Below are positions 11,777-22,867 of a DNA stretch of 64,000 bases, in pieces (within the stretch, counting starts at the first letter, position 1; each line of letters starts with the position of its first letter). The stretch spans positions 17,829,710 to 17,893,709 of the forward strand of contig CM119270.1 in assembly GCA_051294375.1 (NCBI GenBank), in the 5' to 3' direction. The notes below the pieces were generated by a model. It searched no databases. It saw only the letters and a list, made by a program, of their open reading frames with translations, and was not told where the DNA came from. This DNA comes from Paraspadella gotoi (taxonomy: Eukaryota; Chaetognatha). The position numbers were made by a program, and so were the translations under genes.

Positions 11777-12647
11777 CGCTATTTCCGCTGGGACACAAAA
11801 CTGGTCTTTCGCCCATCGAGGTTAAATCGTTCAAAGATGATTCAATTAAACCAAATTATGTTTCTCCTTTTCCTCTCCTCACTTTTCCTTATCAATTCCA
11901 TATATATTTTTTTCAATATCCTTTTTCCCTTTGCTATTTATTTTTATTCGCGACGAGCCTCGACGCTTTTCGGTCGGTCCGTCTGTCTGTAAATATTTCA
12001 TTAAATATTAAAGTTGAAAAGCTTAATGAAATTATTACTCGTTTTTGAAGCGCTAATCAAAGATTAGGTAAAAGGTGTAAATAAAAAGAACGGGCGGGAA
12101 AAACGGAGGAAGAGGAAAAAGAAGAGAGAGAGAGGGGGGGAGAGAGAGAGAGAGAGAGAGATGGTGCCGCGACTGAATAAACTTTCGATAGCATATTTGT
12201 TCAAAACTCCAAGCCATTTTTAAAATATAAAATTTTCTTTCCTTATGAAATACTTTTTACTTTTTATATTTAACTTTATCTTTTTAGCCAATTTCTCACC
12301 TCCCAATTGTTTTTTTATTTTCTTTATTTTCTTCACCATTTTCTACTTAACCTTTTTCCTCTCACCTTATATTTCCATTTTTTTCGCTGAGCGAAGGAGA
12401 AAAGAAAAAAAAATGGCGATGAACGAAAAAAAGGGTTTTTTTTTCTTCGTTTCAAATTTCCTTTTTTTCTCTTTTTATTTCCTTTTTTTTCACCTTTTTT
12501 CTCCTCTCACTCTATACCTTTCACGCTTTTTTATTTATTCACTTTGTATTTCATCGTCGTCCTCTTTCACTGTTTTTCTCCCAGATTCACTTACGCTTTT
12601 CTTCAGTTACGCGCGTTTGCGTCACTTTTTCTCTCTTATTCATTTTT
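11777..12647. other. Non-coding A/T-rich DNA
   Basis: Contains a (GA)n tract at 12124-12161 and poly-T. Hydrophobic open frames at 12245-12649 are Phe/Leu-rich because of T runs and have no domain features. Confidence 0.55.
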
Positions 12648-13080
12648 AGTCGGATCTGCTTATCAGCAGATTCCGACTCTATAATTCACTTTGTCGGTCC
12701 GTCGGTCCCAGCCCAAAATCTTGTTGGTAAAACATTGTTTTCGCATCAAAACATCGAATTATAATAAATTATCCAAACAAAATGATGTCGGTCCGTCCGT
12801 CCGTCTGTCCCTCCCTCCTTAGCATGAATGTGTGTGGGTAGGAGATTGTGTGATTGAGCTGGATATAAAGTTTGGATGGAATCGTGAAAGCGGAAATGAG
12901 TTCAAATGAAAAAAAAAAAAAATCAAAAGTCACATTTACTTGAATTTTTTTACTTACATTTACTCATAATTATTATATTTATAAAAAAAAACTGATAAAT
13001 TGAAATGGAATTTTGCGTGGTAGAAAAGTATGCGATTAAGCTGGATATAAATTTAAAAATTCATATTTGTGATGAACCTC
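12648..13080 (-). repeat. Dispersed hairpin-ended repeat, copy near the 3' end of the NRF-6-like gene
   Basis: Begins with the stem-loop AGTCGGATCTGC-loop-GCAGATTCCGACT (12648-12678), preceded on the plus strand by a T run. It continues with gtcggtccgtc words and diverged blocks (gtgtgggtaggagattgtgt, ctggatataaagtttggatgg, cggaaatg). The same hairpin and similar blocks (gcatgtggataggaaaatg, gatataaagtttcgacg, cggaaatgg) occur 5' of the gene at 18427-18720 and in copies B and C. On the minus strand the hairpin is followed by an A run, as at the 3' end of a non-LTR or SINE-like element. Its identity is not established. Confidence 0.5.
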
Positions 13081-13120
13081 TATAAATAAATCGCTCTTAA
13101 AAAGTCTCGCTCCGTCTCTC

Positions 13121-13439
13121 TCATCTCTTCCCGCCAAAAACGAGTCTTTCCATCCCGATGAACGGAGATTCGAAAACGAGAGAGGCGACGAACGCGACTC
13201 CGTAGCTTAGCAACGAAAGCCCCAAATAAACGCAAACGTAGATGGCGTCGCTGAAGACGACGGTGTCGCGCAAGTTTTGAACGAAAACTACGAGAACGAG
13301 GAAGTGAAAAAGATAGGTGGCGTAGTTGATGCGACTCAAAGGAGCGAAGAGGATCCAAGAGAGGGCGGTGTTGATCGGACCGCCGCTGCCGAGGGCGCAG
13401 GCGAAGATGACCCAAGAGACCGCGATGCCCCACACAGAT
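13121..13439 (-). CDS. NRF-6-like exon 6 (C-terminal transmembrane segments)
   Basis: Last coding exon, after the acceptor in aaaag|ATCTGTG at 13439. It completes an AGA codon split with exon 5, giving TFSRSVWGIAVSWVIFACAL, then the family pattern GSGGPINTALSW and PLSRINYATYLFHFLV, then two further hydrophobic segments and the tail GMERLVFGGKR before TGA. The lone His in YLFHFLV is typical of the C-terminal part of acyltransferase-3 proteins. It is present once in the window. Confidence 0.88.
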
Positions 13440-16237
13440 CTTTTTTTTTTTTTTGTTGGGGGGGGGAGGGGGGGAGGAGGGAAATGAAATGGGACAATTT
13501 GGGACAATTTTCGATTATTATCATCTCGTTACGATAATTGTTCTAAATTAAGAAATGAATATATATGAAAAATTTTCTCTCTCTCTCTCTCTCTATCACT
13601 AAAAAAAAAGAAAATGAACCCTTCGAATAAATATATATTAAAATTTTATATGATTATTTATTTTTTTAAACAAGATGAAACTAAATGAAACTAAATGAAA
13701 CTAAATGAAACTAAATGAAACTAAACGAACGCCCATATTTCTATAGTAACCACATCTCCCCCTCGCTACAACGCTTAACAAAACATTTTTTTTTCAACAT
13801 AAATTATCACGTGGAAATTACAAACCTGGAAAACGTCAAGTAAATAACATTGGCGGCCTTTGTGGGCGACGTCCTATTAACGTCGTAATCCGCGAGACCG
13901 TAGATGACGGCCAAAGCCAACGCCGCCGACAATGGCCCAACCGCAAAGGAACACGCACCAGTCTGATCGCGTTGGAATTCGTACAAGAAATAGCCAACGA
14001 CGATGCCGGCCAAATATGGGCCTATACGACACCATGGCCTCAGGTAAATATTTTGCATGGCTTGGGTCAAGCCAACGGTGAGGGCGCTGTTTTCGTTTAC
14101 ATAGACAATGGCGAACGTGGCGGCCAGACTGGCCGACCAAAATAAGCCGACGACGGCGAAGCCAAGGAATCGGTGGAATTTGAAAGCGAAGAGAAAAAGG
14201 GGAGATAAGATGAAGAATTGCATATCGTTTGCCAAATACCTGGAATTGGGGCCGAGATTGAAAAAAAATTTTTTTATCAGATTAAATATTCAAAAACTTT
14301 TTTTCATTCTTGTTCTGTAAATGATTTTAATTAAGATAAAAAAGAAAACAAACTTATTAGTCTAACGATCTCATAACTGACTTAATGGCAAGTTGGGGAC
14401 TTTGGCGTTTACACTTGACCCACAGGTAAGTATGAAGGCTTAAATATACCTGTGGCATGTCGGTGACAAGGTACGGATCAAAGTCCATAATTTTTACAAG
14501 AACAGTGAGATTCCCCGGTTATACCATTGCCCTTTGCCATTGCCTTACGTACTATATAAGAATAGCTTAGTCTGTTGCCCCGAAAACTTATGTATAACTT
14601 AATTCACGCAGCTATTTCTTCACATCACAAACATTTTACTAACTAGTAAAACCTGGTCCGAAGCCTTAAATTCACCCACCAAACATGGCCGACGCATTCC
14701 ATATCTTGGTCCATGTTGTTGATGTAGAGTATGTTCATCCACCACTTGGAGCAAGTGTCTTTGGTGGGAATGCTCAAGGGACCCGTACTCATCATGGGGA
14801 TCAGGGTCACGTAGACCATCATCAAAAAGGCGACGGAGGGCGTAAGCCGAAGGGTATCGATGAAGGTACATCTTGCCAACCGTTTTGGGATGGAACTGAG
14901 CTGGGGTCTCTTTGGCCGTCGAATCCGTTTGAAGAATAAGTAGCTGGATTTGGTGGAATGAATTGAAATTAATCAATCATCAATTATTAGTTGAATAAAT
15001 AATCATTGGGTAAATAAATAAGTAAATGAAAATAGAAGAAAGGAGAAATAATAAAATAAAAGAGAGAGAAAAAGAAAAATAACAAAGAAAAAAGAAAGAA
15101 AAAAAAAAAGAAAAAGAAATGAAAAAAAAGAAAAAAAAGAAAAGAAAAAAAAAGAAAAGAAAAATGAAAAGAAGAGAAATGAAAAGAAAAGAGAACAGAA
15201 AAGAACAGAAGAAAAGAACAGAAAAGAAAGAACAGAACAGGAAAAGAAAAGAAAAGAAAAGAAAAGAAAAGACAGAAAAGAACAAGAAAAGAAATGAAAA
15301 GAAAAGAAAAGAAAAGAGAAAAGAAAAAAGAAAGAAAAGAAAAGAGAAAGAAAAGAGAAATGAAAAGAAGAAAAAGAAAAGAAAAGAAAAGAAAAGAAAA
15401 GAAAGTATTAACTCACGCCGTCAAGAATCCGCTCAAAACGAAAAAAGTACCACGGCGAAAGCCCATTCAAATCGGTTGAAAAGGAAATCCTCATCACGAC
15501 GTCGTCCACGAATCCGTACGCGATATTTTGTACGATATGTACCATCAAGAGTTCGTAACACGTGACCTCATGAGGACCCCAAGTGAGTGATATAAATCTA
15601 ATTCCGTTGATAGCAGGCGATGTCCGAAATCACGCGACGGGGGCGAGACAGCGAAAGGATTTTCCGTCGTTGGTCAAAGCGGAGAAGCAGAGAAGGAAAC
15701 TGTGAAGCAGCGGATAGTCGGCGTCGTCTTCCGGTCGTCGTCTTCGTCGTACGTGCCAAGGTCGTCTTCGCAGGCCTTCGCTCCAGAAGTTTGAAGGTGT
15801 TCCGTCCCCAAGCCTGAACCTTCAGATCGAGAAAGATGTAATCGTAAAGATGTCTCGCGCGATGAATCGTCAAAAGCGAAATGACGCCAAGAGCCCAGGG
15901 AAGACAAAGTCCGAACCAATTCCAGCGCCGGAGGATCCGAGGCGCTCGCGTCGACATTTTCCCGGCGCCAGAGTGACCGTTGGAGAAAAGGGCCAATTGC
16001 GGCCGCCTTTGACGCCCGGCTTTGAAGCGCCGCCTTCCATGGCCATGTTGGCGAGAATGAAGGCGTCGCTGGTCTGTTGCCAGACGTTGCGGGGAAGCAA
16101 GTTGCCCCACGAAGATTTGACCTGAATAGTTTATTCTAATCTATTTAAATTTTAACATCGTTGGTTTTGATTAATTAATAATATATAATAATAATACATA
16201 ATAATAATAATAATAATAAATAATAATAATAATATTA

Positions 16238-16286
<49 letters not shown>

Positions 16287-16296
16287 TTAATTAATA

Positions 16297-16333
<37 letters not shown>

Positions 16334-17452
16334 TTACGTTTTAAAAAAATAAATGATAAAACATGATTTTAACCTAAATTATTATGCATATATTGTGGCG
16401 GTATATTCACACCGCCTCAACGTCCCACCATCGTTCTAGCCAAACTCCATTGGCTCAGAGGGGGAACACAACACCAATCCCAAGCGTAGTGTTCCATCCA
16501 CAGTCCTAACGACTTCGCCATCTGCGTTGGCAAAAGCCAGACCGTCCTAGGGTAACCGCGCCAAGTGACTGAGAGGTTCACTGTGAACGGAAGCCCCAAA
16601 GCAACATTGAGAGATGCCCATCCCAATTGGCATCACAGGCAACCCGGCTGTTGCCATAATATATAAATGTAATAATTTTTTTTAAATTAACAATTGAAAG
16701 TATCTTTAAGTAAAAAGAAAATTAAATTTTAAAAAATGAGGGCAAATTTTCGAATAATTTTAGTTAATAACGGTTAAGAATTAATCGTTAGGAGGATCTT
16801 AACCTGAGCCTTGGGTCCGCTTCAATCCCGGACCATTTTCGTAGCCAATCTCCCGTGAGCCATCAGAAAGGATAATTGAGACAATATACAGTGAGATGGA
16901 ATGCGAAGAAAGGCGCTGTCTAGTGCGTTTACTCGTCACAGTCCTTCATCGCCAACGATCACGTTGAGGGCATTCGTCAGCCCCCCGATAAGCTGCAAGG
17001 CCGCCCAAGAGGAACCCGTGAGCAAGCCGACGGGCAAGTCGAACGAAAAAAGTACGAAACAATGTCGAAGGCATTCTCCGGCATGTTGATACGTCAGGAA
17101 TTTCGACGTCCAGAAGATCAAACCTCTAGGAAAATACCGATTTCGCAATCAAGGAATTGAGGCGAGGATGAAGAAACAATGCTCGACGGCGGGCACGATC
17201 GGCAGCATCGACGGCCGCAGAGAGCCGCAGCGTCGAATCCGCTCTGAGGAGAAAACGGCCGCCCGGTCTTCAAACCGCCTCACGCCGTACGACAGGGCGG
17301 GCGGGGCTCAACCAAAGCTAGCGCCGCCGATCAAAAGGCTCAGAAGAAACCGGCGAATCGTCGACCGCCGATTGATGACGCCGGACGGCGCCGGTAGGGC
17401 GAGAAAGAAGCGCGGAGAAAGAGGAGAGGGGCGGCGCTCAACCGGCGACCAT
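13121..17452 (-). CDS. NRF-6-like acyltransferase gene, six-exon model (copy A, frameshifted in exons 1-3)
   Basis: Multi-pass membrane protein of the acyltransferase-3 family with an N-terminal extracellular NRF domain, as in C. elegans NRF-6/NDG-4 and their many arthropod relatives. Family members are thought to act in lipid or xenobiotic handling in secretory or intestinal membranes; the acyl substrate is unknown. Exons in transcript order: 1 (16804-17452), 2 (about 16429-16546), 3 (15417-16121), 4 (14680-14943), 5 (13826-14239), 6 (13121-13439). The introns have GT-AG ends. Phases fit exactly at the 3/4, 4/5 and 5/6 joins, giving the family signatures SGFLTAYLFFKR and GHVWYLANDMQFF. Exons 4-6 read open; exons 1-3 carry small indels that look like sequencing errors, because copy C reads through exon 1. 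The stop is TGA at 13121-13123. Family and architecture are strongly supported; exon 2 boundaries are not. Confidence 0.82.
13676..13727. repeat. 10-bp minisatellite (GAAACTAAAT), 5 copies
   Basis: Perfect tandem copies, located in intron 5 of the NRF-6-like gene. Confidence 0.95.
13826..14239 (-). CDS. NRF-6-like exon 5 (central acyltransferase-3 membrane domain)
   Basis: An open exon of 414 bp between the acceptor ccag|GTATTTGG and the donor TCCAG|GTTTGT. Joined to exon 4 it reads HVWYLANDMQFFILSPLFLF, the diagnostic WYLAxDMQ motif of NRF-6-like proteins. Several hydrophobic helices follow (FLGFAVVGLFWSASLAATF, IGPYLAGIVVGYFLYEF, GPLSAALALAVIYGL). Only one copy exists here; the tandem copies to the right stop before it. 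Confidence 0.9.
14680..14943 (-). CDS. NRF-6-like exon 4 (copy A, intact)
   Basis: 264 bp, open throughout when entered in phase 2 from exon 3 (FLT + AYLFFKRIRRPK). It then reads TLRLTPSVAFLMMVYVTLIP and TCSKWWMNILYINNMDQDME, the conserved 'C..WW.NLLYINN' loop of the family, ending in ECVGHVW. The donor must be the GT at G|GTGGGTGAA: only this one keeps the frame into exon 5. A second GT 4 bp downstream would break it. Confidence 0.86.
14944..15416 (-). repeat. Intron 3 filled by a degenerate (AAAAG)n tract (copy A)
   Basis: The intron begins gtgagttaatac and ends in ccaaatccag on the minus strand. About 15060-15405 is purine-only DNA of AAAAG/AAAAAG units on the plus strand. It produces spurious lysine-rich open frames and is the likely reason the assembly broke here. 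Confidence 0.8.
15417..16121 (-). CDS. NRF-6-like exon 3 (copy A, frameshifted)
   Basis: A 705-bp exon between the acceptor ttcag|GTCAAATC and the donor CGGC|GTGAGT. Conserved pieces appear in different frames: NLLPRNVWQQTSDAFILANM near the start; a transmembrane segment WNWFGLCLPWALGVISLLTI; LLHSFLLCFSALTNDGKSF, the 'FS..TN...L' motif; INGIRFISLTW, which precedes the catalytic-type GH motif; and at the end, after one frame change, AVVLF and VLSGFLT, close to the FFVLSGFL hallmark. Several 1-bp indels are needed. Their absence or different placement in copy C suggests base-calling errors rather than a real pseudogene. Confidence 0.78.
16180..16335. repeat. (AAT)n microsatellite in intron 2 (copy A)
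   Basis: AAT/ATT units with ATATATAAT interruptions. Homologous tracts lie at 20615-20765 and 25960-26130. Confidence 0.9.
16429..16546 (-). CDS. NRF-6-like exon 2 (copy A), end of the NRF domain
   Basis: This block is conserved in all three copies. After the acceptor ttaccctag|GACGGTCTGG the phase-0 frame that continues exon 1 reads DGLAFANADGEVVRTVDGTL, then RLGL. Copy C continues as RLGLCVPPLSQW. This matches the 'lr.GlCvPssC' end of the NRF domain. Copy A has a 2-bp insertion inside the Cys codon region. The 3' end is uncertain: GT dinucleotides after 16429 and after 16413 are both possible donors. Confidence 0.6.
16804..17452 (-). CDS. NRF-6-like exon 1 (copy A, heavily frameshifted)
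   Basis: Homologous to the open exon 1 of copy C (26579-27097) but about 130 bp longer through scattered small insertions that destroy the frame. The ATG equivalent is at 17452 and the donor is CTCAG|GTTAAG at 16804. Pieces such as GLLTGSSWAALQLIGGLTNA match the copy C protein with errors. The insertion-rich pattern with no clustering is typical of an uncorrected long read. Confidence 0.7.
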
Positions 17453-18426
17453 TGATTCGTAGACAATACTTTCTTTATTTCGCTGCTCCTCGATTTAATT
17501 TATATTTTTGAGTTATTAAGGATTAAGCCTTATTTTAAATTTTGTGGGAATTATTCTTTCTTTTCAAGTGGCGCCGTCGTTTGCCGGCTCTAATGTAGGG
17601 GCGTCTAGAAATTATCTGCACTAGCCCTGCCGGCGGCAATAAAAAGAAGTAGCACTTGTTAGCTTAAAAATACCCGCATAATTTTTTTTCCAATTTAGAA
17701 AATATTATTTTAAATTTAAGCCGAAACATGTTACGTCCCTATCGTGTACAATAAATATCGTTTTGCCTAAACAAATCGTCAAAGCTTCTTCACTACTAAT
17801 TTTCAAACCAACGAAACGAAAGAATAAATCTTGCGAATGAGAACTGTAACTATTTTTATAAATTTAAAAAGCTACTCGCATGGCAGATCGGCGGCGTAAG
17901 AAAAAAATTAATGGAGTTCAGGCAGTTAGCAAGCGACCCTTGGCAATACGCCTGCCTCTCTAAATCCGAAGCAGGTTCGAAAACAGAATGGGAAATGATT
18001 GTTTGGAGGTTAAGTTGAAATGATAACTTTTTTTTTCTGACTGATGATTAAAATTGTTTTTCTATAACTAGTTTTTCTTATTTAATTTTAATTGATTTTG
18101 TCAAAAATGCAAAATTTTCATAAAGTCATTGACATCTTGTGATTTTTTTGTACAAATCGAATTTTGAACGTCCTATATAACTTTTTGAATGCTTTTAAAC
18201 TGCGATGTTATTGGGACTTGACCATTGCTTCCATCTTTAAATAAGCTTTATTTTAAAGTGTTTATATATCTTAAAGAATTCATTAACATCCAATGCGGTT
18301 TTTTCAATGTGTAAAAAGTGGCTACTTTTTTTTGCCGCCGCAGTGTATTTGCGGTCACGCACCGGCTTGAATCGCGAACGATCGAAAAGTAAAAGTCGAG
18401 AAAAGGTATTTTCTTTTTTTTTTTTA
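17453..18426. other. DNA 5' of the NRF-6-like start (copy A)
   Basis: Upstream region of the minus-strand gene. No clear TATA box at a convincing distance. Contains tgccggcggcaataaaaaga and A/T-rich unique DNA, repeated in copies B and C. Read errors obscure 17453-17950. Confidence 0.45.
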
Positions 18427-18720
18427 AGTCGATCTGCTTATCGCAGATTCGACTCTAATTAATCTTGTCGGTTATTCACTTACATCATGGTCAGAACTAT
18501 AAAAGTTTCGTTGGAATCGAGAATTTGCATGAAAAAATAAACAAATATTATGCTTACTCATAAATGTTTTAATTATTTAAAATTTGATTTCTAAATCACG
18601 AATAAAATTTTGCATGTGGATAGGAAAATGTTCTGAATTTAATAGTAGATTAAAGTTTTCGACGAAATCTTGGGAGGTCGGAAATGGAAAAAAAAGTAAG
18701 TTTCACTTGAAAGTTGTTTT
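18427..18720 (-). repeat. Hairpin-ended dispersed repeat (copy A)
   Basis: Stem-loop AGTCGATCTGC-TTATC-GCAGATTCGACT at 18427-18454 after an 11-bp T run, followed by about 270 bp related to 12680-13080. Confidence 0.5.
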
Positions 18721-19251
18721 AAGTTTCTCTCTCTGCTTCGCTCTTGCGCTCTCGCTCTCTCTCTCTCTCTACTCTCTCTCTCTCTCTCTGCAAGTTAAAA
18801 CAATTATATAATTTATATATAATATAAATTAATATATATATTAATTATATAATTATAAATTTATATAATATATATATTTATATAAGATACCAAGTCGAAA
18901 AAATCAACGCGAATTTTCTCTGGCTCTACTCTCTCTCATCTCTCTCATTCTCTCGTCTCTCTTCTCTCTCCTCTCTCTTCTCTCTCTCTCATCTCTCTCT
19001 CTCTCTCTTGAGTCTCCCTCTTTGCGGAACCTGTTCAAGGATGTCTTTTCAAAATGGTTTCCCTGTACGATTGAAAAAACCGGTACAAAAATTAGATAAA
19101 GAAACTTTCGAATATCGGACCAAAATCAACGAAAAGAGGGAGAGAGAGAATTGACCAACTAAAAAAGTTCACGGATCAACGAGGCGAATTCTCTTCAGCT
19201 CTCTCTGTCTCGCTCTCCCTCTCCTCTCATTCTATATATACCCATTCTATT
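18721..19251. repeat. (CT)n and AT-rich palindromic low-complexity DNA (copy A)
   Basis: CT tracts at 18727-18790 and 18920-19010 flank a 100-bp A/T-only stretch rich in AATTATATAATTTATATA words. Repeated in copies B and C. Confidence 0.8.
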
Positions 19252-19276
19252 NNNNNNNNNNNNNNNNNNNNNNNNN
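19252..19276. other. Assembly gap of exactly 25 N (A/B junction)
   Basis: 25 unknown bases at the boundary between tandem copies A and B. Four other 25-N gaps occur in the window; all remaining N runs have varied lengths from 153 to 714. Confidence 0.95.
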
Positions 19277-20669
19277 GGTACATCTTGCCAACCGTTTTGG
19301 GGATGGAACGAGCTGGGGTCTCTTTGCCGTCGAATCGTTTGAAGAATAAGTAGCTGGATTTGGGTGGAATGAATTGAAATTAATCAATCAATCAATTATT
19401 AGTTGAATAAATAATCATTGGGTAAATGAATAAGTAAATGAAAAATAGAAGAAGGAGATAATAAAATAAAAAAGAGAGAGAAAAAGAAAAATAACAAAGA
19501 AAAAAGAAAGAAAGATAAAAATAAAAAAAGAAATGAAAAAAAAGAAAAAAAAGAAAAAAGAAAAAAAATTAAAAGAAAAGAAAAATGAAAAGAAATGAAG
19601 AAAGAGAAATGAAAAGAAAAAGAACAGAAAAGAACAGAAAAGAAAAGAACAGAAAAGAAAGAACAGAACAGGAAAAGAAAAGAAAAGAAAAGAAAAGAAA
19701 AGACAGAAAAGAACAAGAAAAGAAATGAAAAGAAAAGAAAAGAAAAGAGAAAAGAAAAAAGAAAGAAAAGAAAAGAGAAAGAAAAGAGAAATGAAAAGAA
19801 GAAAAAGAAAAGAAAAGAAAAGAAAAGAAAAGAAAGTATTAACTCACGCCGTCAAGAATCCGCTCAAAACGAAAAAAGTACCACGGCGAAAGCCCATTCA
19901 AATCGGTTGAAAAGGAAATCCTCATCACGACGTCGTCCACGAATCCGTACGCGATATTTTGTACGATATGTACCATCAAGAGTTCGTAACACGTGACCAC
20001 ATGAGGACCCCAAGTGAGTGATATAAATCTAATTCCGTTGATAGCAGGCGATGTCCGAAATCACGCGACGGGGGCCGAGACAGCGAAAGGATTTTCCGTC
20101 GTTGGTCAAAGCGGAGAAGCAGAGAAGGAAACTGTGAAGCAGCGGATAGTCGGCGTCGTCTTCCGGTCGTCGTCTTCGTCGTTCGTGCCAAGGTCGTCTT
20201 CGCAGGCCTTCGCTCCAGAAGTTTGAAGGTGTTCCGTCCCCAAGGCCTGAACCTTCAGATCGAGAAAGATGTAATCGTAAAGATGTCTCGCGCGATGAAT
20301 CGTCAAAAGCGAAATGACGCCAAGAGCCCAGGGAAGACAAAGTCCGAACCAATTCCAGCGCCGGAGGATCCGAGGCGCTCGCGTCGACATTTTCCCGGCG
20401 CCAGAGTGACCGTTGGAGAAAAGGGCCAATTGCGGCGCCTTTGACGCCCGGCTTTGAAGCGCCGCCTTCCATGGCCATGTTGGCGAGAATGAAGGCGTCG
20501 CTGGTCTGTTGCCAGACGTTGCGGGGAAGCAAGTTGCCCCACGAAGATTTGACCTGAATAGTTTATTCTAATCTATTTAAATTTTAACATCGTTGGTTTT
20601 GATTAATTAATAATATATAATAATAATACATAATAATAATAATAATAATAAATAATAATAATAATATTA

Positions 20670-20718
<49 letters not shown>

Positions 20719-20728
20719 TTAATTAATA

Positions 20729-20765
<37 letters not shown>

Positions 20766-21905
20766 TTAAGTTTTAAAAAAATAAATGATAAAACATGATT
20801 TTAACCTAAATTATTATGCATATATTGTGGCGGTATATTCACACCGCCTCAACGTCCCACCATCAGTTCTAGCCAAATCCATTGGCTCAGAGGGGGAACA
20901 CAACACCAATCCCAAGCGTAGTGTTCCATCCACAGTCCTAACGACTTCGCCATCTGCGTTGGCAAAAGCCAGACCGTCCTAGGGTAACCGCGCCAAGTGA
21001 CTGAGAGGTTCACTGTGAACGGAAGCCCCAAAGCAACATTGAGAGATGCCCATCCCAATTGGCATCACAGGCAACCCGGCTGTTGCCATAATATATAAAT
21101 GTAATAATTTTTTTTAAATTAACAATTGAAAGTATCTTTAAGTAAAAAGAAAATTAAATTTTAAAAAATGAGGGCAAATTTTCGAATAATTTTAGTTAAT
21201 AACGGTTAAGAATTAATCGTTAGGAGGATCTTAACCTGAGCCTTGGGTCCGCTTCAATTCCCGGACCATTTTTGCTACAATCTCCGCGATACACTCAAGA
21301 AGGATAATTGAGACAATATCAGTGTAGATAAAGCAGAGAAAACGGACACACCTGTCAGTCGTTTACTCGTCCACATCCTTCATCGCCAATCGATCCACGT
21401 TGAGGGCATTCGTCGAAGCCTCCCCGATAAGCTAGCAATGGCCCGCCCAAGAGGAACCCGTGGCAAGGCCGGCGGCATGTCAGAAAACGAAAAAAAGTAC
21501 AGAAACAAATGAATCGAGTGCATTCTTACCGGATGTCTGAGTCAGGAATTTCGCCGGTCCAGAAGATCAATACCCGATAGGATAAATTACGATTCGCAAT
21601 CACAGGAATTGGCGCAGGAGTGAAGAACAATGCCTCGGACGGCGGCGCAGATGGGCAGCATCGACGGCCGCAGAGAGACGCTAAGCCGTCGAATCCGCTC
21701 TGCAGGAGAAAACGCGCTGCCGAGCTTCAAACGCTACCCGTACGACGGGCGGCGGGCGGCGTCACCAAAGCCGGCGCCGTCAAAAGGCTCGAAAAACCGG
21801 CGAATCGCAGACCGCCCGATTTGACGCGGCGGCGCCGGCCTAGTGGCGAGAAGAAGCGCGGAGAAAGAGGCACGAGGGGCGGCCCGCTCAACTCGCGGCG
21901 ACCAT
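19277..21905 (-). pseudogene. NRF-6-like copy B (partial; exons 4 fragment, 3, 2, 1), probable assembly duplicate
   Basis: Direct copy of 14864-17452. It starts inside exon 4 (19277-19353 is only the exon 5' end), then exon 3 (19848-20553), exon 2 (start 20978) and exon 1 (21236-21905). Exon 3 differs from copy A by a few single bases (for example one G fewer near 20436), giving a different set of frameshifts. Exon 1 is again insertion-rich, but at different places from copy A. There is no downstream part of the gene. It is bounded on both sides by 25-N gaps at 19252-19276 and 23693-23717. I read it as the same locus assembled again; a real truncated tandem duplicate is the alternative. Confidence 0.72.
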
Positions 21906-22867
21906 TTTCGAGACATACTCTTTTTATTTCGTGCTCTCGATATTAATTTATATTTTTGAGTTATTGAAGGAATTAAGCTTATTATAATTTTGTGGATTAT
22001 TTCCTTTTCAGTGGCAGCGTGCCTTTGGGTCTAATGTCAGGGTCGCGTTGAGAATTATCGTCCACTAGCCCTGCCGGCGGCAAAAAAAGGAGTAGCCACT
22101 TGTTAGCTTTAAAATACCCGCCATATTTTTTTTTCATTTAAGAAAATATTATCTTGAAATTTAAGCCGAACATCACTTGACGTCCTATGATCCAAATAAA
22201 TATCGTTTTGCTAAAACAAATCTCAAAGACTTCTTCCTACGTAATTTCAAACACAAGAAACGAAATAATGAAAATTGCGATGAGAATGTAACCTATTTTT
22301 GGATAATTTATAAAAAGCTACTCGCGCATGGCGACGGGAAAGAAAAAAAATTAATGGATTCAGTGCAGTCTGCCAACGTACTTGGCAATACCTGCCCCTT
22401 TAAATCCGAAGCAGGTTCGGAAAACAGAATGGGAAATGATTGTTTGGAGGTTAAGTTGAAATGATAACTTTTTTTTTCTGACTGATGATTAAAATTGTTT
22501 TTCTATAACTAGTTTTTCTTATTTAATTTTAATTGATTTTGTCAAAAATGCAAAATTTTCATAAAGTCATTGACATCTTGTGATTTTTTTGTACAAATCG
22601 AATTTTGAACGTCCTATATAACTTTTTGAATGCTTTTAAACTGCGATGTTATTGGGACTTGACCATTGCTTCCATCTTTAAATAAGCTTTATTTTAAAGT
22701 GTTTATATATCTTAAAGAATTCATTAACATCCAATGCGGTTTTTTCAATGTGTAAAAAGTGGCTACTTTTTTTTGCCGCCGCAGTGTATTTGCGGTCACG
22801 CACCGGCTTGAATCGCGAACGATCGAAAAGTAAAAGTCGAGAAAAGGTATTTTCTTTTTTTTTTTTA

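Larger units (their letters stand above)
14240..19251. repeat. Tandem copy A of the NRF-6-like 5' region and its upstream DNA
   Basis: The unit runs from intron 4 through exons 4-1 and about 1.8 kb upstream of the ATG to the sequence tatacccattctatt, where it stops at a 25-N gap. Between about 17960 and 19251 I see no difference from copy B by eye. Between 16800 and 17950 all three copies differ by scattered indels. Confidence 0.85.

Noticed and set aside
12648-12678. Helitron 3' end (hairpin followed by CTRR)
   Set aside because: Copies show CTAAT or CTATAA directly after the stem with no usual spacing, and no 5'-TC end was found.
12648-12678. Histone-type 3' stem-loop
   Set aside because: Stem and loop do not match the conserved histone stem-loop (6-bp stem, 4-nt loop), and no histone gene is nearby.
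15119-15565. Lysine-rich ORF (MKKKKKKKRK...)
   Set aside because: Translation of the (AAAAG)n intron satellite.
16417-16626. Stand-alone minus-strand ORF of 69 codons, conserved in three copies
   Set aside because: Conservation reflects assembly copies. The frame is not the one that continues exon 1; the real coding content is exon 2 of the NRF-6-like gene in another frame.
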